A stretch of DNA of 64,000 nt. Source: Pararhizobium capsulatum DSM 1112. GTDB taxonomy: Bacteria > Pseudomonadota > Alphaproteobacteria > Rhizobiales > Rhizobiaceae. Below the pieces are notes generated by a model. That model saw only the letters and a list, made by a program, of their open reading frames with translations, was not told the origin of the DNA and searched no databases. The position numbers and the translations under genes are program-made. Below, piece after piece: positions 1-11,830 of this stretch (position 1 is the first letter of the stretch; each line of letters begins with the position of its first letter). Location of the stretch: the NCBI RefSeq assembly GCF_030814475.1, contig NZ_JAUSVF010000001.1:1137001-1201000 (forward strand), in the 5' to 3' direction.

Positions 1-681
1 CTGACAACCGCCTATATCGCGGAGGAGTTCCCGGATGGCTTCCAGGGCGTCGAGCCGGATGTCGCTTCCGCCCGCGTGCTGGCTGCCGTCGCCACCCTGG
101 TCAATCAGGTGCTGCAGGAACGTGCGGTGCAGATTTCCGGCACCATCGGCAATCACCGCCGCGTCGTGGCCAAGGATTGGGTCGTGCGCTTTGGCGATAC
201 GGAGCTTGCCGTCACGCTTGAAACTGGTGCGGAGGGCGTCAGCATCCGCTTTGCCGATGGCACTGCTCTGTCGACCGCCGGCACCTTCGTGCCCGGCGCC
301 ACCCACGCCCGCTTCACGATCGGCGGCGAGCCGATCGGCGTGAAGATCGATCTCGTCGGCTCCGCCATCCGGCTGCGCTGGCGCGGCATGGATATCCGCG
401 CCCATGTCCGCTCGGCCCGCGTTGCGGCCTTGGCCCTGATGATGCCGAAGAAGCTTCCGCCGGATACCTCGAAGATGCTGCTCTGCCCGATGCCCGGCGT
501 CGTCACGATGATCGCGGTCTCGGAGGGTGAAACGGTCGAGGCCGGTCAGGCGCTGGCCACTGTCGAGGCGATGAAAATGGAAAACATCCTGCGCGCCGAA
601 CGCCGCGGCACGGTCAAGCGCGTGGCGGTCACCGCAGGCGCGAGCCTCGCGGTGGACGAGCTGATCATGGAGTTCGAGTGA
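1..681 (+). CDS. pccA: Propionyl-/acetyl-CoA carboxylase biotin-containing alpha subunit, C-terminal part
   Basis: Partial: the frame is open from the left edge, so only the last 226 residues are seen. The product carries biotin for carboxylation of propionyl-CoA to methylmalonyl-CoA in the cytoplasm. The fragment begins with the end of the biotin-carboxylase domain (TAYIAEEFPDGF), continues through the linker region typical of PccA, and ends with a biotinyl-lipoyl domain whose EAMKMEN motif (near base 570) contains the biotinylated lysine. The next genes, methylmalonyl-CoA mutase and epimerase, perform the following steps, so the three form a propionyl-CoA to succinyl-CoA pathway cluster. 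The assignment is firm; only the 5' part is missing. Confidence 0.93.
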   Translation: MTTAYIAEEFPDGFQGVEPDVASARVLAAVATLVNQVLQERAVQISGTIGNHRRVVAKDWVVRFGDTELAVTLETGAEGVSIRFADGTALSTAGTFVPGATHARFTIGGEPIGVKIDLVGSAIRLRWRGMDIRAHVRSARVAALALMMPKKLPPDTSKMLLCPMPGVVTMIAVSEGETVEAGQALATVEAMKMENILRAERRGTVKRVAVTAGASLAVDELIMEFE

Positions 682-1168
682 TGTCCGTCAGGACAGAGGG
701 GGGTAAAACCCCAATCACCAAACTCTCCGTCCCCGCAAATCCCCGCGCCCCGTCTGCATGCCATCATCGCCCCGTCCTGTCATCGGCTACTCCGCGAGGC
801 GTCGCGGCGAGGCGGGATCGGCGCCGGGGGCTGGAGCGGGACGTGATCTCCTTCTTCCGGGGTTGGCAGAAAATGCTCCCCTTCTGCGGACGCCCGGGCG
901 ACAATGCCCTGTGTTTCGCCGCAGGCGTGCCTGTGCGGCACACAACGCCCTTGGAGACAGGGGAAGCAGAGGGAGCGGAGTTGCGGACAAAAACCGCTGA
1001 ACGGGGCGCTTCCGGGCGTCATTTATTTACTCTTGTTCGCGGCACCCTGAAGCGCCCCGGCCGAGATATCAAAGACCTGAAAAACCACGGCGGCATCCCG
1101 CGCGTGGATAAAGCCATTTCCGGCGCGCCCGTGGTCATTGCCGCCGCCGACTGAAGAGGAAACAGCCC
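682..1168. other. Intergenic region between pccA and scpA, no convincing gene
   Basis: About 490 bases. One frame stays open from 678 to 1154, but its product is rich in Arg, Pro and Gly, has no recognisable domain, and overlaps the pccA stop only by chance ATGATG. Other frames are equally open, as expected at this GC content. I see no clear promoter or terminator. Confidence 0.5.
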
Positions 1169-3367
<2,199 letters not shown>

Positions 3368-3374
3368 GGGAAAA

Positions 3375-3777
3375 ATGATAAGCTGGCTCAATCATATCGC
3401 GATCGTCGTTCCCGATCTCGCAAAAGCTGCAACGCAATATGAGCGTCTCGGCGCGACCGTTTCTGCACCCATCGACTTGCCGGAACACGGCGTCACCGTC
3501 ATCTTTGTCGGAATTCCAAATACCAAGATCGAGCTCCTGCACCCGCTTGGCGAGGGATCTCCCGTTGCGAAGTTTCTCGAGAAAAATCCCCGCGGGTGGC
3601 ATTCATCATATCTGCTTCGAGGTCGCCGAAATCGAAGAGGCGTCGGACAAGCTTCGTGAGATTGGCGTGAAGGTTCTCGGCGACGGGAAACCGAAATTTG
3701 GCGCACACGACAAGCCCGTCCTCTTCGCGCACCCGAAAGATTTCCAGGGCGCGTTGATCGAATTCCAGGAGATGTAG
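3375..3777 (+). pseudogene. mce: Methylmalonyl-CoA epimerase, frameshifted
   Basis: Vicinal-oxygen-chelate (glyoxalase-fold) protein that would epimerise (S)- to (R)-methylmalonyl-CoA, supplying the substrate form used by the mutase 7 bases upstream. The frame starting MISWLNHIAIVVPDL at 3375 covers the first half. The second half (HHICFEV ... GALIEFQEM) is in the +1 frame and ends at 3777. The break lies at the CCCC run 3588-3591: removing one C restores NPAGGIHHICFEV, the conserved metal-binding region. The repaired protein would be about 133 residues, normal for the family. A single homopolymer indel in an otherwise intact housekeeping gene could be a sequencing error or a recent lesion. 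Confidence 0.85.
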
Positions 3778-3801
3778 ACGTGAAAATATTGTCTGGAGCG
3801 A

Positions 3802-3933
3802 ATGGAAAAATTCTCGATGCAGGATGATGCGACGCACGCCCGTCTCTCTCCGCTCGAAGAATTCCGACTGTGCAACCGTGACCGCGTGTTCCCTGATCAG
3901 CTTCGCCGTATGAAACGTGTGCTCGCGGGTTGA
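3802..3933 (+). CDS. Small hypothetical protein, 43 residues
   Basis: Clean short frame with GGAG three bases before the ATG, encoding a charged peptide (MEKFSMQDDATHARLSPLEE, then a basic C-terminus ending KRVLAG). There are no membrane segments and no domain I recognise. It sits in the gap between the epimerase and the membrane-protein locus. The composition looks like a real protein rather than random sequence, but comparative data would be needed. Confidence 0.4.
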   Translation: MEKFSMQDDATHARLSPLEEFRLCNRDRVFPDQLRRMKRVLAG

Positions 3934-4070
3934 ATATTCGCCTTTGCATTCATGCTCGCCGGTCTGAGGCGAGGTATCTTAACGGGATGTTCATAAAACC
4001 GGTACCAGGATATTTCTTGTCTTTCTAATGCAAACTATGATAGAATTTTTAGATTGGGAAGGAGCAAGTG

Positions 4071-4184
4071 ATGCGTGTGTTCTTGATGGCATTTCTGTTG
4101 GTGTCGCTGTCAGTCGCAGGAGTGGGACAGGTCGTTCCAGCCCATGCGGGACTCGCATGCGATCCTAAACAGCAGACCTGCTGA
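4071..4184 (+). CDS. Small secreted peptide, 37 residues
   Basis: ATG at 4071 is preceded by GGGAAGGAG, a strong ribosome site. The peptide is a signal sequence (MRVFLMAFLLVSLSVAG, hydrophobic core) with a plausible signal-peptidase I site after PAHA, leaving an 11-residue mature peptide, GLACDPKQQTC, with two cysteines that could form a disulfide in the periplasm. It lies 38 bases upstream of the large membrane/solute-binding gene on the same strand, so the two may be co-transcribed. Function unknown. Confidence 0.5.
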   Translation: MRVFLMAFLLVSLSVAGVGQVVPAHAGLACDPKQQTC

Positions 4185-4222
4185 TCGTACGATTCCTACC
4201 TTACAGAAGTAGGAGTTAAACG

Positions 4223-7200
4223 ATGGGCGAGAAAACGGATGTGTGGCCGGCAGATGTGCCAGCCCAACTGTGGAACTATGATCTGTTGCAACCGGCAACA
4301 GACCGGCCTTTTCCGCTCCCACTGATGGGAATGAAGCCGGATTGGGTGTTTGTCGGCTACTATGCGGTCGGTATCGCCATCATCCTGATGTTTGCCTGGA
4401 AGCGCTTCAACAAGCGGACGTTTGGCACCTCGCCCGATGATTATCTCGTGCTGCAGGAGTTGAGCCCCACCGAGTTGCGGGGCACGGGCAAAATGGTCCA
4501 GGCCTATTGCTATTATGCCGGCATTCTGCTGCTCATCTACAGCGGTTTCGCGTTGTTCGGAAATCTGATCGTCGCGGCGCTGAAATCGACGGATATTGCC
4601 GGTCTTCAGGTCACCATTGATCCCACCTCGCTCGGCAGCCGAAGCTGGCCGATTACGCTTGCGCTTGCGTTTGCGGGATTCACCGAACTGTTCAGGCCGA
4701 TCGACGTGATGGAAGTATGGCTACGCCGCCAGGCCCATCATTGGGTGGGGATTCCGACGCGCGTAATGGCGCGAACGGAGAGGCTGCTTCATGTTCTCGA
4801 CGATGAAATGAAGGTCACGGCGGGCAAGAACGATCCGAGCGGCCCGGACGGCAGGAGGCTCCCCGCCTGGGCGATCGATCACATCAGGAAGAAGATGAAT
4901 GTCGGCCGCCTCATGCAGAAGTATAAGCAATTGAAGGGCATGGCGGCGCTCGTGCAGGAGCCGGGGTCATGGCCCGACATCTCTCTGCTCAATACGGTAA
5001 AGCCCCTGGCAAAAAAAGTGTCACTCGAGGCAGAAGCGGCGCTGCTGAACTTCGAGGAGGTTCTGAACCTGAACACCAGACTCGAAACCATTTCCGATGA
5101 TAAACCACCACCGGCCAAACCTGGAGAAAGTGTAGCCCCAGGGAGCGCGGAATCAGCTGAGCAGGTCGCTGCACGCAACCGGGAGAAAAGGCTCCAGATG
5201 CTCGACGCCGCAATAGCGGCTGTTAACAAATCCCGGCGGGAAACTGGCGCGCTGCTTACCGTGTATGCAGAGCGCGATGCGCAGAAGGCCGGCCTTGGAC
5301 AAACCCCTATCGAGAAAGCGATCAAGACGGCTTTCCCATCCGAGCCGCCGACAGATATCGGCTTTTGGCTTCTTTTCCTGCTGATGCCAATCTTCTTTCT
5401 CTACGCAACGATGACCGGGTTCGGGATGCATGGCATGATCAGCAATGTTAAAACCAACCTCATCACCATCCTGGCGACCGCGGCTGCAGAAACGTTCAGG
5501 CTTGTCGCAATCTTCCTGCTGCCGCTGCTCGCTGTCGTGGCGTTGAGAAGTTACCTTAAGGAAATCAACCGCTGGCGTCCGCTAACCCTGGGAGGGTTCA
5601 ACCGCGCGGTACCAATGCAGGCCATCGCCGTGGGCCTTGTCGCCGCCGTTGTTGCCACCATCGCGCTAACGGGGTTCAGCCTCGGCGTGACGGCAGTGGT
5701 AGCGGAAAATAGGGATCGATTTCGCACCATTCTGTTTTCGGCGCGGCCGGCAGCGATACCATACTACCTCTCCTATGCCTTCTGCGCCGTGTTCTTTACG
5801 CTCATCACGATCTGGGCCGTGGACTCTCTGCTCGAAGTAAAGTCCCGCCCCAAGGCATTTGGCTTCGGAGTGCTCAATGCATTCGTCGTCATGTTGCTGA
5901 TGGCTATCCATTTCCTCATGTGGACGGGAAGGGGCTGCGGCGAGTTCAGTTGCCTGTTCACCACCATCGGCGAAAGACTGAGCTCGAGTGCGACCCTTTC
6001 CGACGTGTATGCGCAGCTCAATCTGACCGATTTTGTAGCCTATTTTGCCATAGGCTTCCTCTCCGCCGGGCTGTTCGCTTTTCCCTCGACAGCGGAGGAT
6101 ACGGGTAAGGACGGTGCTGACAGGCCGCATTCACAGCGTATCTTGGGGGCAGCCTGGGTTATGCTGGCGGCTGTCGCTTTATTGTTGCTGCTGGTGCCCA
6201 CCCCACTCCTTGCCGGTGGCGAGGGATCCGCGCCCGCTTCTCGGTCCAAGAGGGTCGTCTATGTCGGCGTTCGCACCAATGCCGAGCCCTTTTCCTACAA
6301 GGCTGGCAAGGGCCGGGAGCAGATCGGGCTCGCCTATCGGGGATACGCGGTCGATCTTTGCTATCAAATCCTCGAGGGGGCCGGCTATAGCGTGGAATTC
6401 GTGCCGGTTACACCCCGCAATAGGTTCAGTCTGATCCGAAAGGAGCCCGGCAAGGACGGCGATTGGTCAGTTGCGGACAAGGCGAAACCGGTGGTAGATA
6501 TCCTCTGCGAGCCGACGACCTTGCGCTTCAATCGCACGATAGAAGATTCGAAAGGCATTTTCTCTCCGATAATTTTCGCGACGGGCGTTTCGTCGATCAT
6601 GCGATCCTCTCGCGCTCCAAACGCTTCAGACACCTATCTGGCCTATGTCGATGGAACGACAGCGGGCTTCGTTGCGGACAAGGCGTGCAAGAACGATATG
6701 TTCGCCATCTATGACGAAGCGGCATCTGACGGCACGGACTGCTCGCCGGTCTTGGAGCCGACCCGTGAGAGTTTTCGTGATGGCCGAATGCTCTATGCCG
6801 ACGACTGCAATCCGACGACCCAGTCTGCGTCGGTAGTGGATCCAAAATCACCGAAGGACAAAAGGGTGTCTGTGCAGCCCAAGGCGCGCTATCATGTCTG
6901 TGCCTTTGCAAGTCACGACGAGGTAATCGAGTGGTTTTGCAATTTCTCCGATAGGGCACTAAAGGCAAGAATCGTCTATTTTGGCGATCAGGAAATAATC
7001 AGGGCCAAGTTGGCATCGGCCCGCGCTGAAGGGCGTTGCCCGGAGGGTGGCATAGAGCCTCAGTCGGCTTCCTATACATATGAACCCTACGCGCTTTTGA
7101 TGAGCAATACCGATCCTGAACTCGTGCAGGTCGTCCAGCGCGGCGTTTATGACTTCTTCTCCCACAGGAGCAAGGCGATAGGGCTTTTCTCCACCTATTT

Positions 7201-7357
7201 TCCAGGTGCAGAGATGTCGCCAGTGCTGGCATATCTCTTCCTGCTCAACGCCGTGGAAGATGAAATTTTTTTCCAGGTTCCCTATCTTGAGCGGGAGCGC
7301 ACCATATACGCCACGCAGAAGGGTGCTTATCTCTTTGGAAAGCGCAACGGCCAATAA
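4223..7357 (+). CDS. Multi-pass membrane protein with C-terminal periplasmic solute-binding-like domain
   Basis: 1044 residues; start chosen at the ATG behind TAGGAG. Hydrophobic segments lie near residues 42-60, 92-118 and possibly 143-158. A soluble, partly coiled, charged stretch follows (about 160-375), then about seven further segments (about 380-665), the last ending VPTPLLAGG. The remaining ~370 residues start KRVVYVGVRTNAEPFSY and resemble family-3 extracellular solute-binding proteins (amino-acid/glutamate-receptor ligand fold: GLAYRGYAVDLCYQILEGAG, then FSPIIFATGV). The topology places this domain in the periplasm. I know no named family with this whole architecture; it could be a ligand-sensing channel or transporter. 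Cysteines are unusually frequent in the periplasmic part. Confidence 0.75.
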   Translation: MGEKTDVWPADVPAQLWNYDLLQPATDRPFPLPLMGMKPDWVFVGYYAVGIAIILMFAWKRFNKRTFGTSPDDYLVLQELSPTELRGTGKMVQAYCYYAGILLLIYSGFALFGNLIVAALKSTDIAGLQVTIDPTSLGSRSWPITLALAFAGFTELFRPIDVMEVWLRRQAHHWVGIPTRVMARTERLLHVLDDEMKVTAGKNDPSGPDGRRLPAWAIDHIRKKMNVGRLMQKYKQLKGMAALVQEPGSWPDISLLNTVKPLAKKVSLEAEAALLNFEEVLNLNTRLETISDDKPPPAKPGESVAPGSAESAEQVAARNREKRLQMLDAAIAAVNKSRRETGALLTVYAERDAQKAGLGQTPIEKAIKTAFPSEPPTDIGFWLLFLLMPIFFLYATMTGFGMHGMISNVKTNLITILATAAAETFRLVAIFLLPLLAVVALRSYLKEINRWRPLTLGGFNRAVPMQAIAVGLVAAVVATIALTGFSLGVTAVVAENRDRFRTILFSARPAAIPYYLSYAFCAVFFTLITIWAVDSLLEVKSRPKAFGFGVLNAFVVMLLMAIHFLMWTGRGCGEFSCLFTTIGERLSSSATLSDVYAQLNLTDFVAYFAIGFLSAGLFAFPSTAEDTGKDGADRPHSQRILGAAWVMLAAVALLLLLVPTPLLAGGEGSAPASRSKRVVYVGVRTNAEPFSYKAGKGREQIGLAYRGYAVDLCYQILEGAGYSVEFVPVTPRNRFSLIRKEPGKDGDWSVADKAKPVVDILCEPTTLRFNRTIEDSKGIFSPIIFATGVSSIMRSSRAPNASDTYLAYVDGTTAGFVADKACKNDMFAIYDEAASDGTDCSPVLEPTRESFRDGRMLYADDCNPTTQSASVVDPKSPKDKRVSVQPKARYHVCAFASHDEVIEWFCNFSDRALKARIVYFGDQEIIRAKLASARAEGRCPEGGIEPQSASYTYEPYALLMSNTDPELVQVVQRGVYDFFSHRSKAIGLFSTYFPGAEMSPVLAYLFLLNAVEDEIFFQVPYLERERTIYATQKGAYLFGKRNGQ

Positions 7358-7439
7358 GGCCCGAGCGCCGCCGCTGTCACCCATGTGCACCGGCGACGAG
7401 CGATGGCGTCGATAACCTGTTGAAAAGTATCGAAAAAAA

Positions 7440-7514
7440 TGGTGCTGCTAGAGAGATTTGAACTCTCGGCCTCTCCCTTACCAAGGGAGTGCTCTACCCC
7501 TGAGCTATAGCAGC
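7440..7514 (-). tRNA. trnT: tRNA-Thr (anticodon GGT)
   Basis: On the minus strand a full cloverleaf is visible. The acceptor stem GCTGCTA pairs with TAGCAGC, the D-arm is GCTC...GAGC, the anticodon loop TTGGTAA sits between CTCCC and GGGAG, the T-arm GAGAG TTCAAAT CTCTC is intact, and an encoded CCA occupies 7440-7442. The anticodon GGT reads ACC/ACU threonine codons. Confidence 0.97.
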
Positions 7515-7670
7515 ATCCGGCGCCGCGGATCAGTCCGTTCCGGCGCAAGCGAGGGCCTATTGCCATAGCTGGTTGGCAAGCGCAAGCACCAATCCGCAGA
7601 TTTCGCGTGAGGATCGAGGAAAAGGGTGGATGACTTTCGGTTTCTTCCGTTTTGCGCTATGGCGAGGATC

Positions 7671-7955
7671 ATGGAAAAAGATGAGGATCAGGCGAACGGC
7701 TCTTTGCCGTCGAAACCGGTACGCTCCCGTGCCGCAGAGGCCGAGCGCCAGGCTGAAGCGCGCCGCGAGAGGGCGGCAAAGACCCTGCGGGAAAACCTGT
7801 TGCGACGAAAGCAACAGGGCAGGGCGCGCAGGGCGGGTGCGCCAGACGAGGCTTCGGGATTGCCGGGAGCGCGCATTGATGCGGCATCCGGAAGCGCGAC
7901 GCCCGCCGAGGACGAACCGCGTGCTGCCGTAAATTCGCGCGAATCAGGCGAATAG
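7671..7955 (+). CDS. Small conserved-type hypothetical protein upstream of murA
   Basis: 94 residues from the ATG at 7671 (GAGGATC in front); an ATG at 7626 in the same frame would add 15 residues. The core RAAEAERQAEARRERAAKTL then LRENLLRRKQQGRAR is a strongly charged, helical segment. In my experience short proteins with a similar Leu-Arg-x-Asn-Leu-x-Arg-Arg-Lys ending occur next to murA in alphaproteobacteria. No catalytic motif; function unknown. Confidence 0.6.
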   Translation: MEKDEDQANGSLPSKPVRSRAAEAERQAEARRERAAKTLRENLLRRKQQGRARRAGAPDEASGLPGARIDAASGSATPAEDEPRAAVNSRESGE

Positions 7956-8109
7956 AATTCCAACCAGCGTGCAGGTGGCCGGGACATCCCCCGTTTCGGC
8001 TTGCTGCCCGATGCAATGTTCTTCTCATTTCCCGGCGCTTCGGCTATGACGCGCCAATCCCACAGGAAGACAGTCTTCTAGGAAAGGCGGGCAAGGCCCG
8101 TAGTGTTAT

Positions 8110-9402
8110 ATGGACCGTATCAGAATAACCGGCGGCAACGAACTGCGCGGCATCATCCCGATCTCCGGCGCAAAGAACGCCGCCCTGCCGCTGATGATCG
8201 CCTCGCTCCTGACCGATGACACGCTGACGCTCGAAAACGTGCCGCACCTGGCAGACGTCGAGCAGCTCATCCGCATTCTCGGCAATCATGGCGCGGACAT
8301 CTCCGTCAACGGCCGCCGCGAGCGCCAGGGCGAAAGCTATGCCCGCACTATCCACTTCACCTCGCGCAACATCGTCGATACGACTGCCCCCTATGAGCTC
8401 GTCTCAAAGATGCGGGCGAGCTTCTGGGTCATCGGCCCGCTTCTGGCGCGCGAAGGCAAGGCGCGCGTTTCGCTGCCGGGCGGCTGCGCCATCGGTACAC
8501 GGCCGGTCGATCTGTTCATCGAAGGGCTTGCGGCGCTCGGTGCCAACATCGAGATCGACAGCGGCTACATCAACGCGACAGCACCGAAGGGTGGTCTCAT
8601 CGGCGCCCGTTACGTGTTCCCGAAGGTTTCCGTCGGCGCCACCCATGTAATGATGATGGCGGCGACACTTGCCAATGGCGTGACCACGATCGGCAATGCC
8701 GCCCGCGAGCCGGAAGTCGTCGATCTCGCCAATTGCCTTAATGCCATGGGCGCCAAGGTCTCCGGCGCCGGCACGAGCACGATCACCATCGAAGGCGTGA
8801 CTTCGCTCTCGGGTGCCCGCCACCGCGTCCTGCCGGATCGCATCGAGACCGGCACCTATGCCATGGCCGTCGCCATGACCGGCGGTGACGTTCTGCTGGA
8901 AGGCACGAATGCCGCCCTGCTCGATACCGCTCTCGAAGCCATCCGCCGCGCAGGTGCAGAAATCACCGAGACCGAAAGCGGCCTGCGCGTCGTGCGTAAC
9001 GGCAGCGGCATCAAGCCGGTCGATATCGTCACCGATCCTTTCCCGGGCTTCCCGACCGACCTGCAGGCGCAATTCATGGGCCTGATGACCAAATCATCGG
9101 GCGTTTCCCATATCACCGAGACGATCTTCGAAAACCGCTTCATGCACGTCCAGGAACTTGCCCGCCTCGGCGCCAAGATCTCCCTGTCGGGCCAGACGGC
9201 AAAGATCGAAGGTGTCGAGCGGCTGAAGGGGGCGCCGGTCATGGCGACAGATCTTCGCGCCTCCGTCTCGCTGGTGATCGCCGGTCTGGTCGCTGAAGGC
9301 GAAACCATGGTCTCGCGTGTCTACCACCTCGACCGCGGCTTTGAACGGCTGGAAGAAAAGCTCAACCGTTGCGGCGCCAATGTCGAGCGCGTCAGCGACT
9401 GA
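8110..9402 (+). CDS. murA: UDP-N-acetylglucosamine 1-carboxyvinyltransferase
   Basis: 430 residues, full length. It transfers enolpyruvate from PEP to UDP-GlcNAc, the first committed step of peptidoglycan synthesis in the cytoplasm. The N-terminus has the conserved GAKNAALP segment (Lys22, Asn23). The catalytic cysteine is Cys126 in [12 protein letters not shown], so this is the fosfomycin-sensitive Cys type. C-terminal signatures include FPTDLQAQ and RAS(V)SLVIAGL. The start ATG at 8110 fits the family N-terminus ([12 protein letters not shown]). Followed at a short distance by the DUF2948 gene and hisD in the order usual for Rhizobiaceae. Confidence 0.98.
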   Translation: MDRIRITGGNELRGIIPISGAKNAALPLMIASLLTDDTLTLENVPHLADVEQLIRILGNHGADISVNGRRERQGESYARTIHFTSRNIVDTTAPYELVSKMRASFWVIGPLLAREGKARVSLPGGCAIGTRPVDLFIEGLAALGANIEIDSGYINATAPKGGLIGARYVFPKVSVGATHVMMMAATLANGVTTIGNAAREPEVVDLANCLNAMGAKVSGAGTSTITIEGVTSLSGARHRVLPDRIETGTYAMAVAMTGGDVLLEGTNAALLDTALEAIRRAGAEITETESGLRVVRNGSGIKPVDIVTDPFPGFPTDLQAQFMGLMTKSSGVSHITETIFENRFMHVQELARLGAKISLSGQTAKIEGVERLKGAPVMATDLRASVSLVIAGLVAEGETMVSRVYHLDRGFERLEEKLNRCGANVERVSD

Positions 9403-9521
9403 TCGTTCGATCTCCCGCAAAGGCTTTAAGCCGCAGCCTGCTGTTGCGCAAAGCACGAGGCCGTCCTATGTCCTTCATCGACAATGCGGTATTGAAGGCT
9501 GCGGCAAGGGATCGAACACGC

Positions 9522-9959
9522 ATGAACACATTGAAGCTGATGGCGCTGGATACCGAGGATCTGGAGATCGTCTCCGCCCATGTGCAGGACGCGGTCTTCA
9601 AGGTATCGGACATCGCCTTCAACGCCCGCTCCGGGCAGTTTTCCATCGAGCTCAATCGTTTCGTCTGGGAAAGCGCCGAGGAGCGTTCCAAGGTCTATGA
9701 GCGCCGGCGGGCCGTGCTGCTCTTCAAGCGGGTGAGCGCCGTGCGTTCCATCGGCTTCGATCGGCGCGATATCGACAAGGTCCTCTCTTTGTTGGCGCTG
9801 CGGTTCGAGCAGAACGGCGAGGGGCCGGATGGCAAGCTGGAGCTTCTGCTGTCGGCCGATGCGACGATCGCGCTCGATGTGGAATGTATCGAGGCGCAGC
9901 TTGCCGATACCGGTGCCGCATGGGAAACCGGCTTCAAGCCGCGACATCCGGCGGCCTGA
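9522..9959 (+). CDS. DUF2948 family protein
   Basis: 145 residues from the ATG at 9522 (MNTLKLMALDTEDLEIVSAH). The frame is open further upstream, to an ATG at 9468 and beyond, but family members normally begin at the LKLMALD motif. Cytoplasmic, no membrane segment. The conserved VQDAV and FNRFVWE-like blocks are present (here SIELNRFVWE). Function is not known; the gene is regularly found between murA and hisD in rhizobia, as here. Confidence 0.85.
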   Translation: MNTLKLMALDTEDLEIVSAHVQDAVFKVSDIAFNARSGQFSIELNRFVWESAEERSKVYERRRAVLLFKRVSAVRSIGFDRRDIDKVLSLLALRFEQNGEGPDGKLELLLSADATIALDVECIEAQLADTGAAWETGFKPRHPAA

Positions 9960-10045
9960 CCGCTAAAGACGTGCTGCCGTCTGCCGCTGGCAGCAGGAAG
10001 CCGCTTCGGCTTGACCACATTCGCATATGACAAGGATCTGATCGC

Positions 10046-11350
10046 GTGGCTATTCGTCTGGATTATCTTTCCCCCGCCTTCGAGGCTGATTTTGCAGCCT
10101 TCCTGACGACGAAGCGCGAAGTCTCCGAAGACGTGAATGCAACCGTGCGGGAAATCATCGAGGATGTACGCCAGCGGGGAGATGCGGCGCTCGTTGATTA
10201 TACGCGTCGTTTCGATGGCCTCGATCTGGCGATCACTCCTATGAAGGTGAGTGCCGAGGAAATCGATGCGGCCATCGCCGCGGTTCCCTCCGAAGTCCTG
10301 GGCGCGCTCAAGGTCGCGGCCGTTCGCATCGAGGCGCATCATACCCGCCAGCGGCCCAAGGACGATATCTATGAGGATTCGATGGGGGTCGGCCTCGGCT
10401 CCCGCTGGACGGCAATCGATGCCGTTGGCCTCTACGTGCCGGGCGGTACCGCAAGTTATCCGAGCTCCGTGCTGATGAATGCCCTGCCGGCAAAGGTCGC
10501 AGGCGTCGAGCGCATCGTGATGGTGGTTCCGGCCAATGCCGGCGTCATCAACCCGGCTGTGCTGGCTGCAGCGCGCATGGCCGGTGTTGAAGAGATTTAC
10601 CGGATCGGCGGCGCGCAGGCGATTGCAGCCCTTGCTTACGGCACGGAGACCATCGCGCCCGTTGCCAAGATCATGGGGCCGGGCAATGCCTATGTCGCGG
10701 CTGCCAAGCGCCAGGTCTTCGGCACGGTTGGCATCGATATGATCGCCGGCCCGTCAGAAGTGCTGGTCATTGCGGATCGCGACAACAATCCCGATTGGCT
10801 CGCCGCAGACCTCCTGGCCCAGGCCGAGCATGATGTCGGCGCGCAGGCGATCCTGATCACCGACGATGCGCCGCTGGCGGCGGCCGTCGAGGCGGCTGTC
10901 GAGCGCCAGCTGGCGCTTCTGCCGCGCGTCGAGACGGCACGGGCGAGCTGGCGCGATTTTGGCGCCGTGATTCTTGTGCCGGATCTGGACGGTGCCGTTC
11001 CGCTGGCAAACCGCATCGCTGCCGAGCATCTGGAGCTTGCCTTGGCCGGTGCTGATGCCATGATCCCGAAAATTCGCAATGCCGGCGCGATCTTCGTCGG
11101 CAGCCATACGCCGGAAGTCATCGGCGATTATGTCGGCGGTTCCAATCACGTCTTGCCGACAGCGCGCTCGGCTCGTTTCTCCTCGGGGCTTGGCGTGCTG
11201 GATTATATGAAGCGCACCTCGATCCTGCGTCTTGGAGCCGATCAACTGCGGGACCTTGGTCCGGCGGCGATCGCGCTTGCTCGTTCCGAGGGGCTGGAAG
11301 CCCATGCACGCTCGGTTGCGATCCGCCTCAATCTCGGGGACGAGGGATGA
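10046..11350 (+). CDS. hisD: Histidinol dehydrogenase
   Basis: 434 residues, normal length. It is an NAD- and Zn-dependent enzyme that oxidises L-histidinol to L-histidine in two steps, the end of histidine biosynthesis. Family signatures are seen: [49 protein letters not shown] and AAEHLELAL with the metal-binding His/Glu cluster, then [13 protein letters not shown]. The start is a GTG at 10046 giving VAIRLDYL. Its TGA overlaps the ATG of the UPF0262 gene (ATGA at 11347), suggesting translational coupling. Confidence 0.98.
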   Translation: MAIRLDYLSPAFEADFAAFLTTKREVSEDVNATVREIIEDVRQRGDAALVDYTRRFDGLDLAITPMKVSAEEIDAAIAAVPSEVLGALKVAAVRIEAHHTRQRPKDDIYEDSMGVGLGSRWTAIDAVGLYVPGGTASYPSSVLMNALPAKVAGVERIVMVVPANAGVINPAVLAAARMAGVEEIYRIGGAQAIAALAYGTETIAPVAKIMGPGNAYVAAAKRQVFGTVGIDMIAGPSEVLVIADRDNNPDWLAADLLAQAEHDVGAQAILITDDAPLAAAVEAAVERQLALLPRVETARASWRDFGAVILVPDLDGAVPLANRIAAEHLELALAGADAMIPKIRNAGAIFVGSHTPEVIGDYVGGSNHVLPTARSARFSSGLGVLDYMKRTSILRLGADQLRDLGPAAIALARSEGLEAHARSVAIRLNLGDEG

Positions 11351-11826
11351 CGAAACCCTCCAGCCACCGTCTTTGCGATGTCGTGCTGGATGAAACCATC
11401 GGCCGCTCGACCCCTGATGTCGAGCACGAGCGGGCGGTGGCGATCTTCGATCTGATAGAGGAAAATTTCTTCGAGCCGACCAATCATCCGGGTGGTCCCT
11501 ACAGGCTCAACCTGTCGCTGATCAATGCCAAGCAGCTGGTTTTTGCCATCAGCACTGAAGGCGGCGAGGACGTCGCCACCCATATCCTCTCGCTGACCCC
11601 CTTTCGTCGCATCGTGAAAGATTATTTCATGATCTGCGAAAGCTACTACGAGGCCATCCGCCAGTCTACGCCAAGCCAGATAGAGGCGATCGATATGGGT
11701 CGGCGCGGTATTCACAACGAAGGCTCGCAGACCCTGATGGACAGGCTATCGGGCAAGATCAAAGTCGATTTCGACACCGCCCGCCGGCTGTTCACGCTGG
11801 TCTGCGTACTCTATTGGCGCGGGTGA
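11347..11826 (+). CDS. UPF0262 family protein
   Basis: 159 residues, the standard family length. Starts inside the hisD stop (ATGA). Recognised by the conserved blocks VVLDE(T)[31 protein letters not shown] and [20 protein letters not shown]. No known activity. The family is restricted mainly to alphaproteobacteria and is typically encoded between hisD and the phosphatase gene, as here. Confidence 0.9.
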   Translation: MTKPSSHRLCDVVLDETIGRSTPDVEHERAVAIFDLIEENFFEPTNHPGGPYRLNLSLINAKQLVFAISTEGGEDVATHILSLTPFRRIVKDYFMICESYYEAIRQSTPSQIEAIDMGRRGIHNEGSQTLMDRLSGKIKVDFDTARRLFTLVCVLYWRG

Positions 11827-11830
11827 GACC

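Noticed and set aside
678..1154. 158-residue open frame after pccA starting inside its stop codon
   Set aside because: Arg/Pro/Gly-rich with no domain, and other frames are equally open in this GC-rich gap.
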